A DNA stretch of 64,000 bases from Prolixibacter sp. SD074 (GTDB lineage: Bacteria > Bacteroidota > Bacteroidia > Bacteroidales > Prolixibacteraceae), in contig NZ_BLAW01000001.1 of assembly GCF_009617895.1 (NCBI RefSeq), forward strand, positions 2,905,001 to 2,969,000, given 5' to 3'. This document shows positions 55,561 through 63,852 of this stretch, in pieces. Numbering within the stretch: the stretch's first letter is position 1; every line of letters begins with the position of its first letter. The notes under the pieces are model-generated. The model did not search any database and had not been told where the DNA came from. It saw nothing but the letters and a program-made list of their open reading frames with translations. A program made the translations under genes and the position numbers.

Positions 55561-57354
55561 ATGAACTGGAAACATCTTGCGCGCGGAAGGTTTCTGCTGC
55601 TCATTCTTTCGCTCACTCTTCTCCTTTCGTCCTGCCAGGAGAAAACCGTTAATCTCGAATTCATCGAAACCAGCGATGTACACGGCTCTCTCTTCCCGTG
55701 GAATTTCCTCACCGATACGACAGCCAATCATTCCCTGGCATCGGTTTATTCCTACGTGAAAGCCGAACGGGCGAAACCCGATCAGGACGTGGTGTTGCTC
55801 GATAACGGTGACATTCTGCAGGGAGATCCCGACGTTTACTTCTCGAATTTCCTGCAGCCCGACAGCACGAACATCGTGGCACGGGTCTACAATTTTATGA
55901 AGTACGACGCGGCCACCCCGGGCAACCACGACATCGAAGCCGGACATGCCGTGTACGACAAGGTGCACAGCGAAATGCACATGCCATGGCTGGCGGCTAA
56001 CGCCGTCTGCACCGACAACGGGAAACCGTATTTCCAACCTTATACCATCATAGAGAAAGAGGGCGTGAAGATTGCCGTACTGGGAATGATTACGCCGCAC
56101 ATTCCGTACTGGCTTCCGGAGAAAATCTGGAAAGGGATGGAGTTCCACGACATAATTGAAACCGCCCGCAAATGGGTGAAGATTATACAGGAAAAAGAGC
56201 ATCCCGACGTAATGATAGGCCTGTTCCATTCGGGCGTCGATTATACCTATGGCGGCACCACCGCAAAGACGTACAAAAACGAAAATGCATCAGCACTGGT
56301 GGCAGAACAGGTTCCCGGTTTCGACATCGTGTTTGCCGGTCACGATCACCGCGAATGGAATAAATGGGTCACCAATACCGACGGCAAGAAAGTACTCATC
56401 ATGGGGCCTCAGGCTCATGCACGGGAGTTTCCGGTCGCCAAAATGAAGCTGATCTACGACCGCTCCAGTAAATCATGGAAGAAGGAAATCACTTCGGAAG
56501 TGAAGCACTCCAAAAACTACCAGCCCGATCCGGAATACATGGCGCACTTTAAGCCGTTTGTAAACGAGGTAAAAAAGTGGGTGAACCAGCCGGTAGCCAA
56601 ACTCACCGCCGGCATCGATACCCGCGATGCCTTCTTCGGCAGCTCCAGTTTTATGGGACTCATTCACCACGTGCAACTGGTACAAAGCGGCGCTGACATT
56701 TCCCTTTCGGCACCTACCATTTACAACACGCAGTTGAAAAAAGGCGAGCTGTACGTCCGCGACATGTTCCGGCTATACAAATACGAGAACCTCCTCTACA
56801 CGATGAAACTTTCCGGAAAGGAAATCAAAGGATTTCTCGAATATTCGTATGCCGGCTGGTTCAATACAATAAAAAGTCCGGATGACCACCTCATCAAATT
56901 CCGCAAGGATAAAGATGGAAATTTGATGGAGAACAGAGGAAACAACACGTATTCGCTGGCCAGGCCGTATTTCAATTTCGATTCGGCAGGCGGCATCAGG
57001 TACACCGTCGACGTGCGCAAACCTGCAGGTCACCGCGTGCACATCATCTCCATGTCGGATGGAACGCCCTTCCGGAAAAACCAAGTTTATAAAGTGGCCG
57101 TGAATTCCTACCGGGGAAACGGCGGCGGCGGCCACCTCGAAGAAGGCGCCGGCATTCTGCATAACGAGCTGAATGCGCGGCGCATCAGCACCACCGAAAA
57201 GGACTTGCGCTTTTACATGATGAAATGGCTGGAGAAACAGGGGACCTACACGCCCAAGAATCCGAACAACTGGAAAGTGATTCCGCAAGCATGGGAGAAA
57301 AAAGCCCGCGCCACCGATGAACCGATGATGTTTGGCAAGGGTAATGACGAGTAA
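55561..57354 (+). CDS. 5'-nucleotidase / metallophosphoesterase lipoprotein
   Basis: A 597-residue lipoprotein (lipobox LSSC, Cys22) of the UshA-type family. The N-terminal metallophosphoesterase domain carries the two-metal motifs SDVHG, NGDILQGDP, PGNHDIEAG, GLFHSGVD and FAGHDHREW. The C-terminal nucleotidase domain spans about 335-560 (ADISLSAPT; LYTMKLSGKEIKGFLEYS; YKVAVNSYRGNGGGGH). It would release phosphate from nucleotides or similar compounds in the periplasm. It is a single-gene unit. Confidence 0.93.
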   Translation: MNWKHLARGRFLLLILSLTLLLSSCQEKTVNLEFIETSDVHGSLFPWNFLTDTTANHSLASVYSYVKAERAKPDQDVVLLDNGDILQGDPDVYFSNFLQPDSTNIVARVYNFMKYDAATPGNHDIEAGHAVYDKVHSEMHMPWLAANAVCTDNGKPYFQPYTIIEKEGVKIAVLGMITPHIPYWLPEKIWKGMEFHDIIETARKWVKIIQEKEHPDVMIGLFHSGVDYTYGGTTAKTYKNENASALVAEQVPGFDIVFAGHDHREWNKWVTNTDGKKVLIMGPQAHAREFPVAKMKLIYDRSSKSWKKEITSEVKHSKNYQPDPEYMAHFKPFVNEVKKWVNQPVAKLTAGIDTRDAFFGSSSFMGLIHHVQLVQSGADISLSAPTIYNTQLKKGELYVRDMFRLYKYENLLYTMKLSGKEIKGFLEYSYAGWFNTIKSPDDHLIKFRKDKDGNLMENRGNNTYSLARPYFNFDSAGGIRYTVDVRKPAGHRVHIISMSDGTPFRKNQVYKVAVNSYRGNGGGGHLEEGAGILHNELNARRISTTEKDLRFYMMKWLEKQGTYTPKNPNNWKVIPQAWEKKARATDEPMMFGKGNDE

Positions 57355-57385
57355 TTGGTACCCTACCGGGAAAATATAATCGAAG

Positions 57386-57414
57386 AGGCTGTCTTTTTAA
57401 AGGCAGCCTTTTTT
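57386..57414 (+). terminator. Terminator of the 5'-nucleotidase gene
   Basis: AGGCTGTCTTT and AAAGGCAGCCT pair with one G-U and a tight loop, followed by TTTTT. Confidence 0.8.
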
Positions 57415-57434
57415 GTAATTTAATTCAGCCTATA

Positions 57435-57521
57435 GGGGTTGGGGGAAAATTGCAGTACGCCAACCCCCAAATTAATTGGGGGAGAGGAATATTCATCCGG
57501 CCTTCGCCGGAAGGTTACACT
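57435..57521. repeat. Direct repeat, left copy, flanking the RAYT gene
   Basis: An 87-bp unit running from GGGGTTGGGGG to GGTTACACT, about 97 percent identical by eye to 58167-58252 in the same orientation. It contains CCCCC-AAATTAATT-GGGGG and the hairpin CCGGC-CTTC-GCCGG. Confidence 0.9.
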
Positions 57522-57567
57522 CAGCATCTAGTACGTTGGTTTCCCGTTAGGGTAAAATCATTCTTCA

Positions 57568-57586
57568 CCTCCGGTGGAACCGGAGG
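57568..57586. repeat. Perfect hairpin CCTCCGGT-GGA-ACCGGAGG
   Basis: An 8-bp stem with a 3-nt loop between the left direct repeat and the transposase gene, without a T-run. It looks like a REP-type palindrome. Confidence 0.6.
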
Positions 57587-57608
57587 AGCAGCGACCTTTA
57601 CTAAAAAG

Positions 57609-57625
57609 CAACTCCAAAGGAGTTG
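57609..57625. repeat. Perfect hairpin CAACTCC-AAA-GGAGTTG
   Basis: A 7-bp stem with a 3-nt loop, 8 bp beyond the transposase stop codon. Such palindromes are what RAYT transposases recognise in other bacteria. Confidence 0.6.
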
Positions 57626-57632
57626 AATATTC

Positions 57633-58079
57633 TTAAAATAGATACTTCTCGTCGAACGTAACCCCGTTCTCATTCAAAAGCTTGACGTATTCCTCCCGAA
57701 AATCCGTTTTTTTATGATGCTCTTGTTGATTCATCACATATTTTATGGTGGCGTCCTTTTCCCTCAAGGATATGGTAAAGGCTCCGTATCCCTCAGCCCA
57801 GCCCTTAAATTGAGGATAGAGTTTCTCTCTTTTTATCCAAAGCGAAGTAGAAACCTTTATTTCCCGGACTAAGTCGGCCAATGCTACTGATGGATGAAGA
57901 TAACAGACCAGATGTACATGATCCGAAACCGCATTAATTCGATAAAGTTTGCATTTCTTGTTCTTCAAAATACCCCATATGTACCGTAATAACTTATCGT
58001 TTCCGGAGTAATGAAGCACTTTCTGGTTATTCTTGGTCCGGAATGTAACATGATAGAGGATTTGGTGGTAACTGGCCAT
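57633..58079 (-). CDS. REP-associated tyrosine transposase (Y1/HUH, IS200-like)
   Basis: A 148-residue single-domain HUH endonuclease. The HUH pair is His54-Val-His56 in SDHVHLVCYL, and the nucleophile is Tyr114 in IKYVMNQQEHHKK. The length and the NQQEHH tail fit the IS200/RAYT Y1 group. All catalytic residues are present. There is no tnpB. It sits between two 87-bp direct repeats and next to palindromes, the usual setting of a RAYT acting on REP elements rather than of a selfish IS. Confidence 0.88.
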   Translation of the reverse strand: MASYHQILYHVTFRTKNNQKVLHYSGNDKLLRYIWGILKNKKCKLYRINAVSDHVHLVCYLHPSVALADLVREIKVSTSLWIKREKLYPQFKGWAEGYGAFTISLREKDATIKYVMNQQEHHKKTDFREEYVKLLNENGVTFDEKYLF

Positions 58080-58166
58080 TTGGTAAAGTTTTAAAGTTAG
58101 TGAGAGTAAAAAATTCTTTGGGTAAATAAGTTACGAAGATTTTCAGTAAATTATTCAACCCGCTGC

Positions 58167-58252
58167 GGGGTTGGGGGAAATTGTGGTACGCCAACCCCCA
58201 AATTAATTGGGGGAGAGGAATATTCATCCGGCCTTCGCCGGAAGGTTACACT
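58167..58252. repeat. Direct repeat, right copy, flanking the RAYT gene
   Basis: An 86-bp copy of 57435-57521 in direct orientation, upstream of the transposase start. It differs by one deleted A and a few substitutions near GTGGTACGCC. It contains the same two hairpins. Confidence 0.9.
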
Positions 58253-58374
58253 GATTTGGGATTTAGCCATGATGCACCCTTATCCCGGTCTCCAGGGCAT
58301 GAAAAAAACGCGGACGGATTTTGTTCCCCGGGGGGTCAGTGATAGAAATACGTGTGTATTTTTGACAAAAACGT

Positions 58375-59199
58375 CTATTCACGAACCCGCTTCAGGCCCA
58401 CCGAGATGAGTTTCAGGATACCAAACAGGATGACCAGCGCAAAGATGATGGCTGCACCGGAAGGGATATTGAAGGAATAGGAAAAAAGTAGTCCGCCCAT
58501 GGAGCCGATAAAGGCAAATATCACCGACAGAATCATCATGGTACCGAAGTCCCGGGTGAAGATATTGGAAATGGCCTGTGGAATGGTCAGTAGCGACATC
58601 ACCAGGATGATTCCCACTACGCGAATATTCATCACGATAGTTAGCGCCACCAAACTAATCAGCACCAGGTTGAACAACCGCACCGGCGCATTATTGGTCA
58701 GGGCAAACTCTTCGTCGAACGATACAAACAAAATCATCCGGAAGAAGGTGATGAAAAAGCCAATTACGACCAGCGCTATGAGTCCCATAAAAAGAAGGTT
58801 GGCGTGCGAAACCGTCAGGATATTCCCGAAAAGGTAACTCATCAGGTTGGGTGCGTAACCCGGCGTGAGGTACACGAAAATAATTCCGATGGCCATCCCG
58901 AACGCCCATAACATGGCAATGGCCGAATCTTCGCGCACATCTGCTTTGCGGGTAAAGAACTCGATGCCCAGCGCCGAAAGCACGCCAAACACCAGCGCGC
59001 CCAGAATTGGGTTGATGCCCAGGAAATACCCCAGCCCAATGCCGCCAAATGAGGCATGTGTAATACCGCCACTAATGAAAACAATGCGTCGCGAAACAAT
59101 ATAAGTTCCCACCAGGCCACAGGTAATGCTTGCCAGGAGCGCCGCCCAAAAGGCATTCTGGAAAAATCCAAAGTGAAAAATTGAGATCAGGTTTTCCAT
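58375..59199 (-). CDS. znuB: Zinc/manganese ABC transporter permease
   Basis: A 274-residue ABC-3 family permease with seven to eight membrane helices. It contains SRRIVFISGGITHASFGGIGLGYFLG, the family signature after helix 2, and FVSFDEEFALTNNAP in a loop. ATG 59199 overlaps the stop of the ATPase gene, so the two are translationally coupled. With the ATPase and binding protein it forms a complete high-affinity uptake system, most likely for Zn. Confidence 0.9.
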   Translation of the reverse strand: MENLISIFHFGFFQNAFWAALLASITCGLVGTYIVSRRIVFISGGITHASFGGIGLGYFLGINPILGALVFGVLSALGIEFFTRKADVREDSAIAMLWAFGMAIGIIFVYLTPGYAPNLMSYLFGNILTVSHANLLFMGLIALVVIGFFITFFRMILFVSFDEEFALTNNAPVRLFNLVLISLVALTIVMNIRVVGIILVMSLLTIPQAISNIFTRDFGTMMILSVIFAFIGSMGGLLFSYSFNIPSGAAIIFALVILFGILKLISVGLKRVRE

Positions 59200-59954
59200 T
59201 AGTGATCGTGTTGCATGAGAACGGTGTGCGGTATTGGTCCGTGCGAGATAATCTGAATCGGACATTCGTATGCCGCCAGTTGTTCGGTTGATATTTTATT
59301 CGATGGGTGATAATGCAGCGTACGGTTCACACAGGCTATGGTTTTTACGTACTGAGTAATCGTGCCCACATCGTGCGAGACCAGCAAAATGGCCATATCC
59401 TTATTCAGGATACGCAACCGTTCGTACAGTTCGCGCTCAAACTGGTTATCCACGTACGTATTGGGTTCGTCGAGAATCAGCAACCGGGGCCGGTTCACCA
59501 GCGCACGACACAACAACACCCGCTGCAATTGTCCGCCCGACAATTCGCCCACTGCTTTTTTTCGCAAAGCAAAAATCCCCATCTCTTCCAGCAAATATGT
59601 CGCCTGTTCGTTTTCCTCGCGGGAATAACGTCCTGTTAACCGCTTGCGCGACATCAGCCCGCTCCGAACTACATCAAATACGGTGATGGGGAATTTCTTA
59701 TCGATCCGGTTCACCTGTGGCAGGTAACCAATCTGATGATGGTCGCCCTCCCGCATCGACTCGTTAAAAACGATTTCGCCCTTGATGGGTGGCAACAACC
59801 CCAGCAATGTTTTCAGCAGGGTAGTTTTTCCGCCACCATTGGGTCCAATCACCCCGATAAAATCTTCGGGATAAACAGTCAGGTTCACATCGCTAAGCAC
59901 GATTTGCTTGTCGTAACCTGCCGACATATTGCGTATTTCGAAGAGACTTTCCAT
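59199..59954 (-). CDS. znuC: Zinc/manganese ABC transporter ATP-binding protein
   Basis: A 251-residue ATPase. Walker A is GPNGGGKTTLLKT, the Q-loop is GYLPQ, the signature is LSGGQLQRVLL, Walker B is LLILDEPNTYVD, and the switch His is in LLVSHDVG. The tail is His-rich around 225-251, as in metal-transporter ATPases. ATG 59954 is preferred over an in-frame TTG at 60017. Confidence 0.93.
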   Translation of the reverse strand: MESLFEIRNMSAGYDKQIVLSDVNLTVYPEDFIGVIGPNGGGKTTLLKTLLGLLPPIKGEIVFNESMREGDHHQIGYLPQVNRIDKKFPITVFDVVRSGLMSRKRLTGRYSREENEQATYLLEEMGIFALRKKAVGELSGGQLQRVLLCRALVNRPRLLILDEPNTYVDNQFERELYERLRILNKDMAILLVSHDVGTITQYVKTIACVNRTLHYHPSNKISTEQLAAYECPIQIISHGPIPHTVLMQHDH

Positions 59955-60053
59955 GTATATTTGTTTCCGTTTCAACCGCTGAGGAATTGTTCCGTCAGTA
60001 AGAAATGAAATTAGCAATTAAACAGTGAAGTAACAACCCTGCCCAGGAGTGGT

Positions 60054-60944
60054 TCACCAAAGACTGTCGAACAATTTGGCCGCGATAGAGAGTGTTTCTT
60101 TCGGCCAGTCTTCATCCAGCGGGTCGATTTGCACCACATCGGCGTGAATTTCCTTTGCAATCGTTTCGGCATCCGCTTTATCAAACTGTTTCTGAATCAG
60201 GATTAGCTTGATGTGTTGTTTGCGCGCCTGTTCCACAATTTCCTCCATGTGCTTTGGCGACGGCGACTTCCCTTCGAATTCGATGGATTCCTGAATCAGT
60301 CCGTAATCGCGCGCCAAATAGCCCAGCGAGGGGTGGAAAATCAGGAACCGCTTTCCTTTGAGGAGATTCAGTTTCAAACTCACCTCGCGATCGACACGCG
60401 CAATTTCGTCAAATAGTTTCTGCAAATTTTGGTAGTAATACTCCTGGTTACCCGGATCGATGGCCACCATTCCTTCAAAAATGTTGATGGCAATTTGTTT
60501 GGCCTGCTTTGGCGAAGTCCAGATATGGGGATCGACTCCTTCGTGATGGGCGTGATCTCCATGCTGCAGCGTATCGCCTTTAATCAGGTCAATACCGGTA
60601 TCGGTGAAAAACACTTCCATGTTGGGATTCGATTCGCGAATACGCTTTAACCACGCATTTTCAAACCCAAGATGACCAACAGCAAAGTAAGCCGCCGCAT
60701 TTGATAATTTCTGCATTTGCCGGGGATTGGGCGCATAGGTAGCCGGACTGGCGCCCGGTGGTACCATTACCTCAACGGGAAACCGGTCGCCGATAATTTT
60801 TTTGGCAAAATACTTTATTGGCAGGATGCTAACAAAAACAGCGGAAGAATCCGACTGAGCATCCGCAGATGATTTGTGTGAACGGTTGGAACAGGAACCG
60901 AATAAGAGTGACACAATGGTCAGTAAAATCAAAATTTTCTTCAT
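60054..60944 (-). CDS. znuA: Zinc-binding lipoprotein of the ABC transporter
   Basis: A 296-residue cluster A-I (TroA/ZnuA) solute-binding protein with lipobox FGSC (Cys18). Metal-ligand regions are visible: PGASPATYAPNPRQ (Tyr where many family members have His), the VGHLGFENAW helix, and VDPHIWTSPKQ. The His-rich loop HGDHAHHEGVDPH (about 132-144) points to zinc. The replacement of the first ligand His (normally in the sequence SPHTY) by Ala-Thr is unusual for ZnuA. It lies 9 bp after yidD. Confidence 0.88.
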   Translation of the reverse strand: MKKILILLTIVSLLFGSCSNRSHKSSADAQSDSSAVFVSILPIKYFAKKIIGDRFPVEVMVPPGASPATYAPNPRQMQKLSNAAAYFAVGHLGFENAWLKRIRESNPNMEVFFTDTGIDLIKGDTLQHGDHAHHEGVDPHIWTSPKQAKQIAINIFEGMVAIDPGNQEYYYQNLQKLFDEIARVDREVSLKLNLLKGKRFLIFHPSLGYLARDYGLIQESIEFEGKSPSPKHMEEIVEQARKQHIKLILIQKQFDKADAETIAKEIHADVVQIDPLDEDWPKETLSIAAKLFDSLW

Positions 60945-60953
60945 GCAGAAATG

Positions 60954-61223
60954 CTACTTCAGTTTAAGGGGTTTCACTTTAATTTTTTTTGGCGGGACCG
61001 GGTCGAAACCATGTGTCCCCCAGGGATGGCAATGCAGAATGCGGCGGGATCCCAAATATAAACCTTTAATAGGCCCGTGAATTTCCAGCGCCTTTATCGC
61101 ATACTCCGAACACGTTGGAATATGGCGGCAGGAAGCCGGCGTCATTGGCGAAATGAAATACCGGTAGAAATACACCGGAATTTTCAAAATCCAGATGAAA
61201 ATTTTACGAAGCCACTTTCCCAT
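60954..61223 (-). CDS. yidD: Membrane protein insertion efficiency factor YidD
   Basis: An 89-residue protein with an N-terminal amphipathic/hydrophobic stretch (LRKIFIWILKIPVYFYRYFISP) and the YidD motif CRHIPTCSEYAIKALEIHG, then HCHPWGTHGFDPVP. It is thought to help YidC-dependent membrane insertion. Its ATG overlaps the dcd stop (TGATG), indicating coupling. Confidence 0.93.
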   Translation of the reverse strand: MGKWLRKIFIWILKIPVYFYRYFISPMTPASCRHIPTCSEYAIKALEIHGPIKGLYLGSRRILHCHPWGTHGFDPVPPKKIKVKPLKLK

Positions 61224-61741
61224 CACTCAAAATCCCTGTACAGTAAACTTGGTTGTATCCCCTGATTCAATTGATATTTTCCACGTTGGTAGCGTTCGAA
61301 TTCCCCGTCGATGGTGTGGTAATAAATCTGGCAGATTTCCACCCCTGCGTAAATACGAACCGGCTGGACACAAAATATTTCCAATGTCCAGTAACCACTA
61401 AATCCCACATCGCCGAAGCCGGCCGTTACATGAATAAACAATCCCAGTCGTCCGACTGATGAACGTCCTTCCAGCATCGGGACATAGTCCTCGGTGCGGG
61501 TATATTCCAGGGTACGCCCCAGATAAAGTTTATCCGGTCCCAGGGTCAGGCCTTCCGGTGGAATTTCCATCTCGCTCACCTTGTTCGGGCTCTTCATGTC
61601 GAGCACATCCTCATCGTACACCAGCAGTTGGTTATGCAAACGAAGATTGTAACTATTCGGATTTAACTGCCCGGGCCGGAAAGGATCGATAAAGATCTTC
61701 CGGTTCAGCTGCTTTTCAATTTCCTTTCCCGACAGGATCAT
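61223..61741 (-). CDS. dcd: dCTP deaminase
   Basis: Converts dCTP to dUTP for thymidylate synthesis (172 aa). ATG 61741 gives the typical start MILSGKEIEKQL. The active site region is EGRSSVGRLGLFIHVTAGFGDVGFSGYWTLEI, with the Ser-Arg pair and catalytic Glu of the family. The end GKYQLNQGIQPSLLYRDFE also fits. First of a dcd-yidD-znuACB run. Confidence 0.95.
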   Translation of the reverse strand: MILSGKEIEKQLNRKIFIDPFRPGQLNPNSYNLRLHNQLLVYDEDVLDMKSPNKVSEMEIPPEGLTLGPDKLYLGRTLEYTRTEDYVPMLEGRSSVGRLGLFIHVTAGFGDVGFSGYWTLEIFCVQPVRIYAGVEICQIYYHTIDGEFERYQRGKYQLNQGIQPSLLYRDFE

Positions 61742-61909
61742 CGTGCGATGGTTATTTCCATGAGATTCAAGTTGTAAAATTACTTTTTTTAGTACGACTG
61801 CCGAAATTTTTACAGGGAAATTCGGAGAACCATATCCAAAATATAGTGCATCAGGCCATTTTCGGGAAGCTGATGATTTTTCTGATGGCTGAACCAACCG
61901 GATAAAAAG

Positions 61910-62620
61910 ATGTTTATTCAACCAAACGTAATATGCCTTATGGGAAAATCAACTGATTACATAAAATACGACGACGAGCTATTCCAGGTAGCCCTTCTGA
62001 AAAATGACGAAATTGCACCGGGTGTTTATGTCCTCTCATTGCCCCGACTGCATGATTTCAAAGCGGGACAAGTAGTGAAAATCGGTCTGCCGGAAGGCGA
62101 GCCGCCCCGCATGTACAGCATTTGTAGTGGCGAAAAAGAAGACGAACTGAAAATCCTGTTCAACGTAAAAGGCGGAGGCTGGCTCACGCCACGCCTGGCC
62201 AAGTTACAACCGGGCGATCCCATGCTCATTTCGGAACCAATGGGCGAATTCACCGGCGATGATGAACCCGCCTGGTGGATAGCATCCGGAACCGGAATTG
62301 CTCCATTCTACAGCATGTTCAAATCGGGCTTAGGCAAAAACAAAACGGTTGTCCATGGCAGTCGCTACCTGCAGAATTTCTATTTCGAAAATGAATTTCT
62401 GCCCGAGCTGAAGGACCAGTACATTCGTTGCTGTTCGCAGGAAAAAGGAGGTGATGTGTACCACGGTCGGCTCACGCATTTTCTGGAAGGCAGGGATAAT
62501 TTACCAAAAGACGAGAAATTCTACCTCTGCGGAAGCCCGGAAATGGTAGTTGAAACCCGTGATTTACTCATCCGGAAAGGCATTCCTTACGGGAATATTG
62601 TGGCCGAAATCTATCTTTAA
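61910..62620 (+). CDS. Ferredoxin-NADP reductase-like FAD oxidoreductase
   Basis: A 236-residue two-domain flavoprotein. The FAD motif is RMYSICSGEK (RxYSxxS type) and the nucleotide-binding domain shows WIASGTGIAPFYSMF and YLCGSPEMVVETRDLL. Its size and layout match bacterial ferredoxin/flavodoxin-NADP reductases. ATG 61910 follows a purine-rich GGATAAAAAG; ATG 61940 is an alternative. It is divergent from dcd. Confidence 0.88.
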   Translation: MFIQPNVICLMGKSTDYIKYDDELFQVALLKNDEIAPGVYVLSLPRLHDFKAGQVVKIGLPEGEPPRMYSICSGEKEDELKILFNVKGGGWLTPRLAKLQPGDPMLISEPMGEFTGDDEPAWWIASGTGIAPFYSMFKSGLGKNKTVVHGSRYLQNFYFENEFLPELKDQYIRCCSQEKGGDVYHGRLTHFLEGRDNLPKDEKFYLCGSPEMVVETRDLLIRKGIPYGNIVAEIYL

Positions 62621-62719
62621 TGAGCAATTTACCAGCATCGTTCGCGAAGCGATTCACAATGACTATCTTTGCAGCAGCTAACGGAGAAACAGAAACGTTG
62701 GGCTAAACAGAGGAGCAGC

Positions 62720-63763
62720 ATGGAGAAGGAAAGATTATTCGGGAAAACCCTGGACGAACTGAAAACAGTAGCAGCACAGGTTGGCTTGCCCAAATTCGCG
62801 GCAAAGCAGATGGCCGATTGGCTGTACAAGAAAGAGATTCGTTCCATCGACCAGATGACCAACCTGTCGGCGAAGGGAAGGGAAGCGCTGAAAGAATACT
62901 ACGAATTTGGGCTGACCGGACCGACCAAAGTACAGGCCAGCATCGACGGGACGAAAAAATATCTTTTCCCTACCGATCATGCAAAATTCATCGAAACGGC
63001 GATGATTCCCGATGATGACCGCAAAACCGTGTGTGTATCATCGCAGGTAGGTTGTAAAATGGGCTGTCTCTTCTGCATGACCGGAAAGCAAGGCTTCCAG
63101 GAACACCTGACAGCCGGTGAAATTGTCAATCAGATTCGCAGCATCGAGGAAGCCGGCGAGGTGACCAATATTGTGTACATGGGCATGGGCGAACCCTTCG
63201 ACAACCTCGACAATGTGCTCAAAAGTATCGAAATCCTCACAGCCGACTGGGGTTATGCGATAAGTCCCAAGCGGATCACCGTTTCGACCATCGGTATTAT
63301 TCCGGGGATGAAAAAATTCCTCGAAACCAGCAATGCCCATTTAGCGGTTAGTCTGCATTCTCCTTTTGATGAAGAGCGTAAACAGTTGATGCCGGTTCAA
63401 ACCACTTACCCGGTTAAAAAAGTATTGGACGAAATTAAGAACTGGGAATTTGGCCGCCAACGTCGCGTATCGTTTGAGTATATCATGTTTGGCGGACTGA
63501 ATGATACACCGGCACACGCCAAAGAGCTGGCCCGCCTCCTGAACGGTATCAAATGCCGCATCAACCTCATCCGGTTTCACCCGATTCCGGATACACCATT
63601 AAAAAGCAGCAACGAGAAGACATTGCAGTCATTCAAGGATTTGCTCAACAGCAAAGGTATTCTGACGACTATTCGTGCTTCGCGCGGACAGGATATTTAC
63701 GCTGCCTGCGGATTGTTGTCGACCAAAGCGCTGGTAAAAAAAGAAGAAGGGCCGGATTATTAA
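62720..63763 (+). CDS. rlmN: 23S rRNA/tRNA adenine C2-methyltransferase RlmN
   Basis: Radical SAM enzyme that methylates A2503 of 23S rRNA and A37 of some tRNAs (347 aa). The cluster motif is Cys112-x3-Cys116-x2-Cys119 in GCKMGCLFCMTG. The mechanistic cysteine lies near the C-terminus in DIYAACGLL. GMGEPFDNLDNV and RITVSTIGIIPGM are conserved. ATG 62720 follows AGGAGCAGC, a rather good ribosome site for this phylum. Confidence 0.96.
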   Translation: MEKERLFGKTLDELKTVAAQVGLPKFAAKQMADWLYKKEIRSIDQMTNLSAKGREALKEYYEFGLTGPTKVQASIDGTKKYLFPTDHAKFIETAMIPDDDRKTVCVSSQVGCKMGCLFCMTGKQGFQEHLTAGEIVNQIRSIEEAGEVTNIVYMGMGEPFDNLDNVLKSIEILTADWGYAISPKRITVSTIGIIPGMKKFLETSNAHLAVSLHSPFDEERKQLMPVQTTYPVKKVLDEIKNWEFGRQRRVSFEYIMFGGLNDTPAHAKELARLLNGIKCRINLIRFHPIPDTPLKSSNEKTLQSFKDLLNSKGILTTIRASRGQDIYAACGLLSTKALVKKEEGPDY

Positions 63764-63852
63764 ACTCATCGCAAAAGCGGAACAATCTCAAGTGGAATTT
63801 CAGGAAATCCACTTTACCTTGAACCAAAACAACTAATCTTTCGGACCTTTGC

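Noticed and set aside
55555-56229. 224-codon open frame on the minus strand
   Set aside because: Antisense to the 5'-nucleotidase; its sequence mirrors the codon bias of the true gene.
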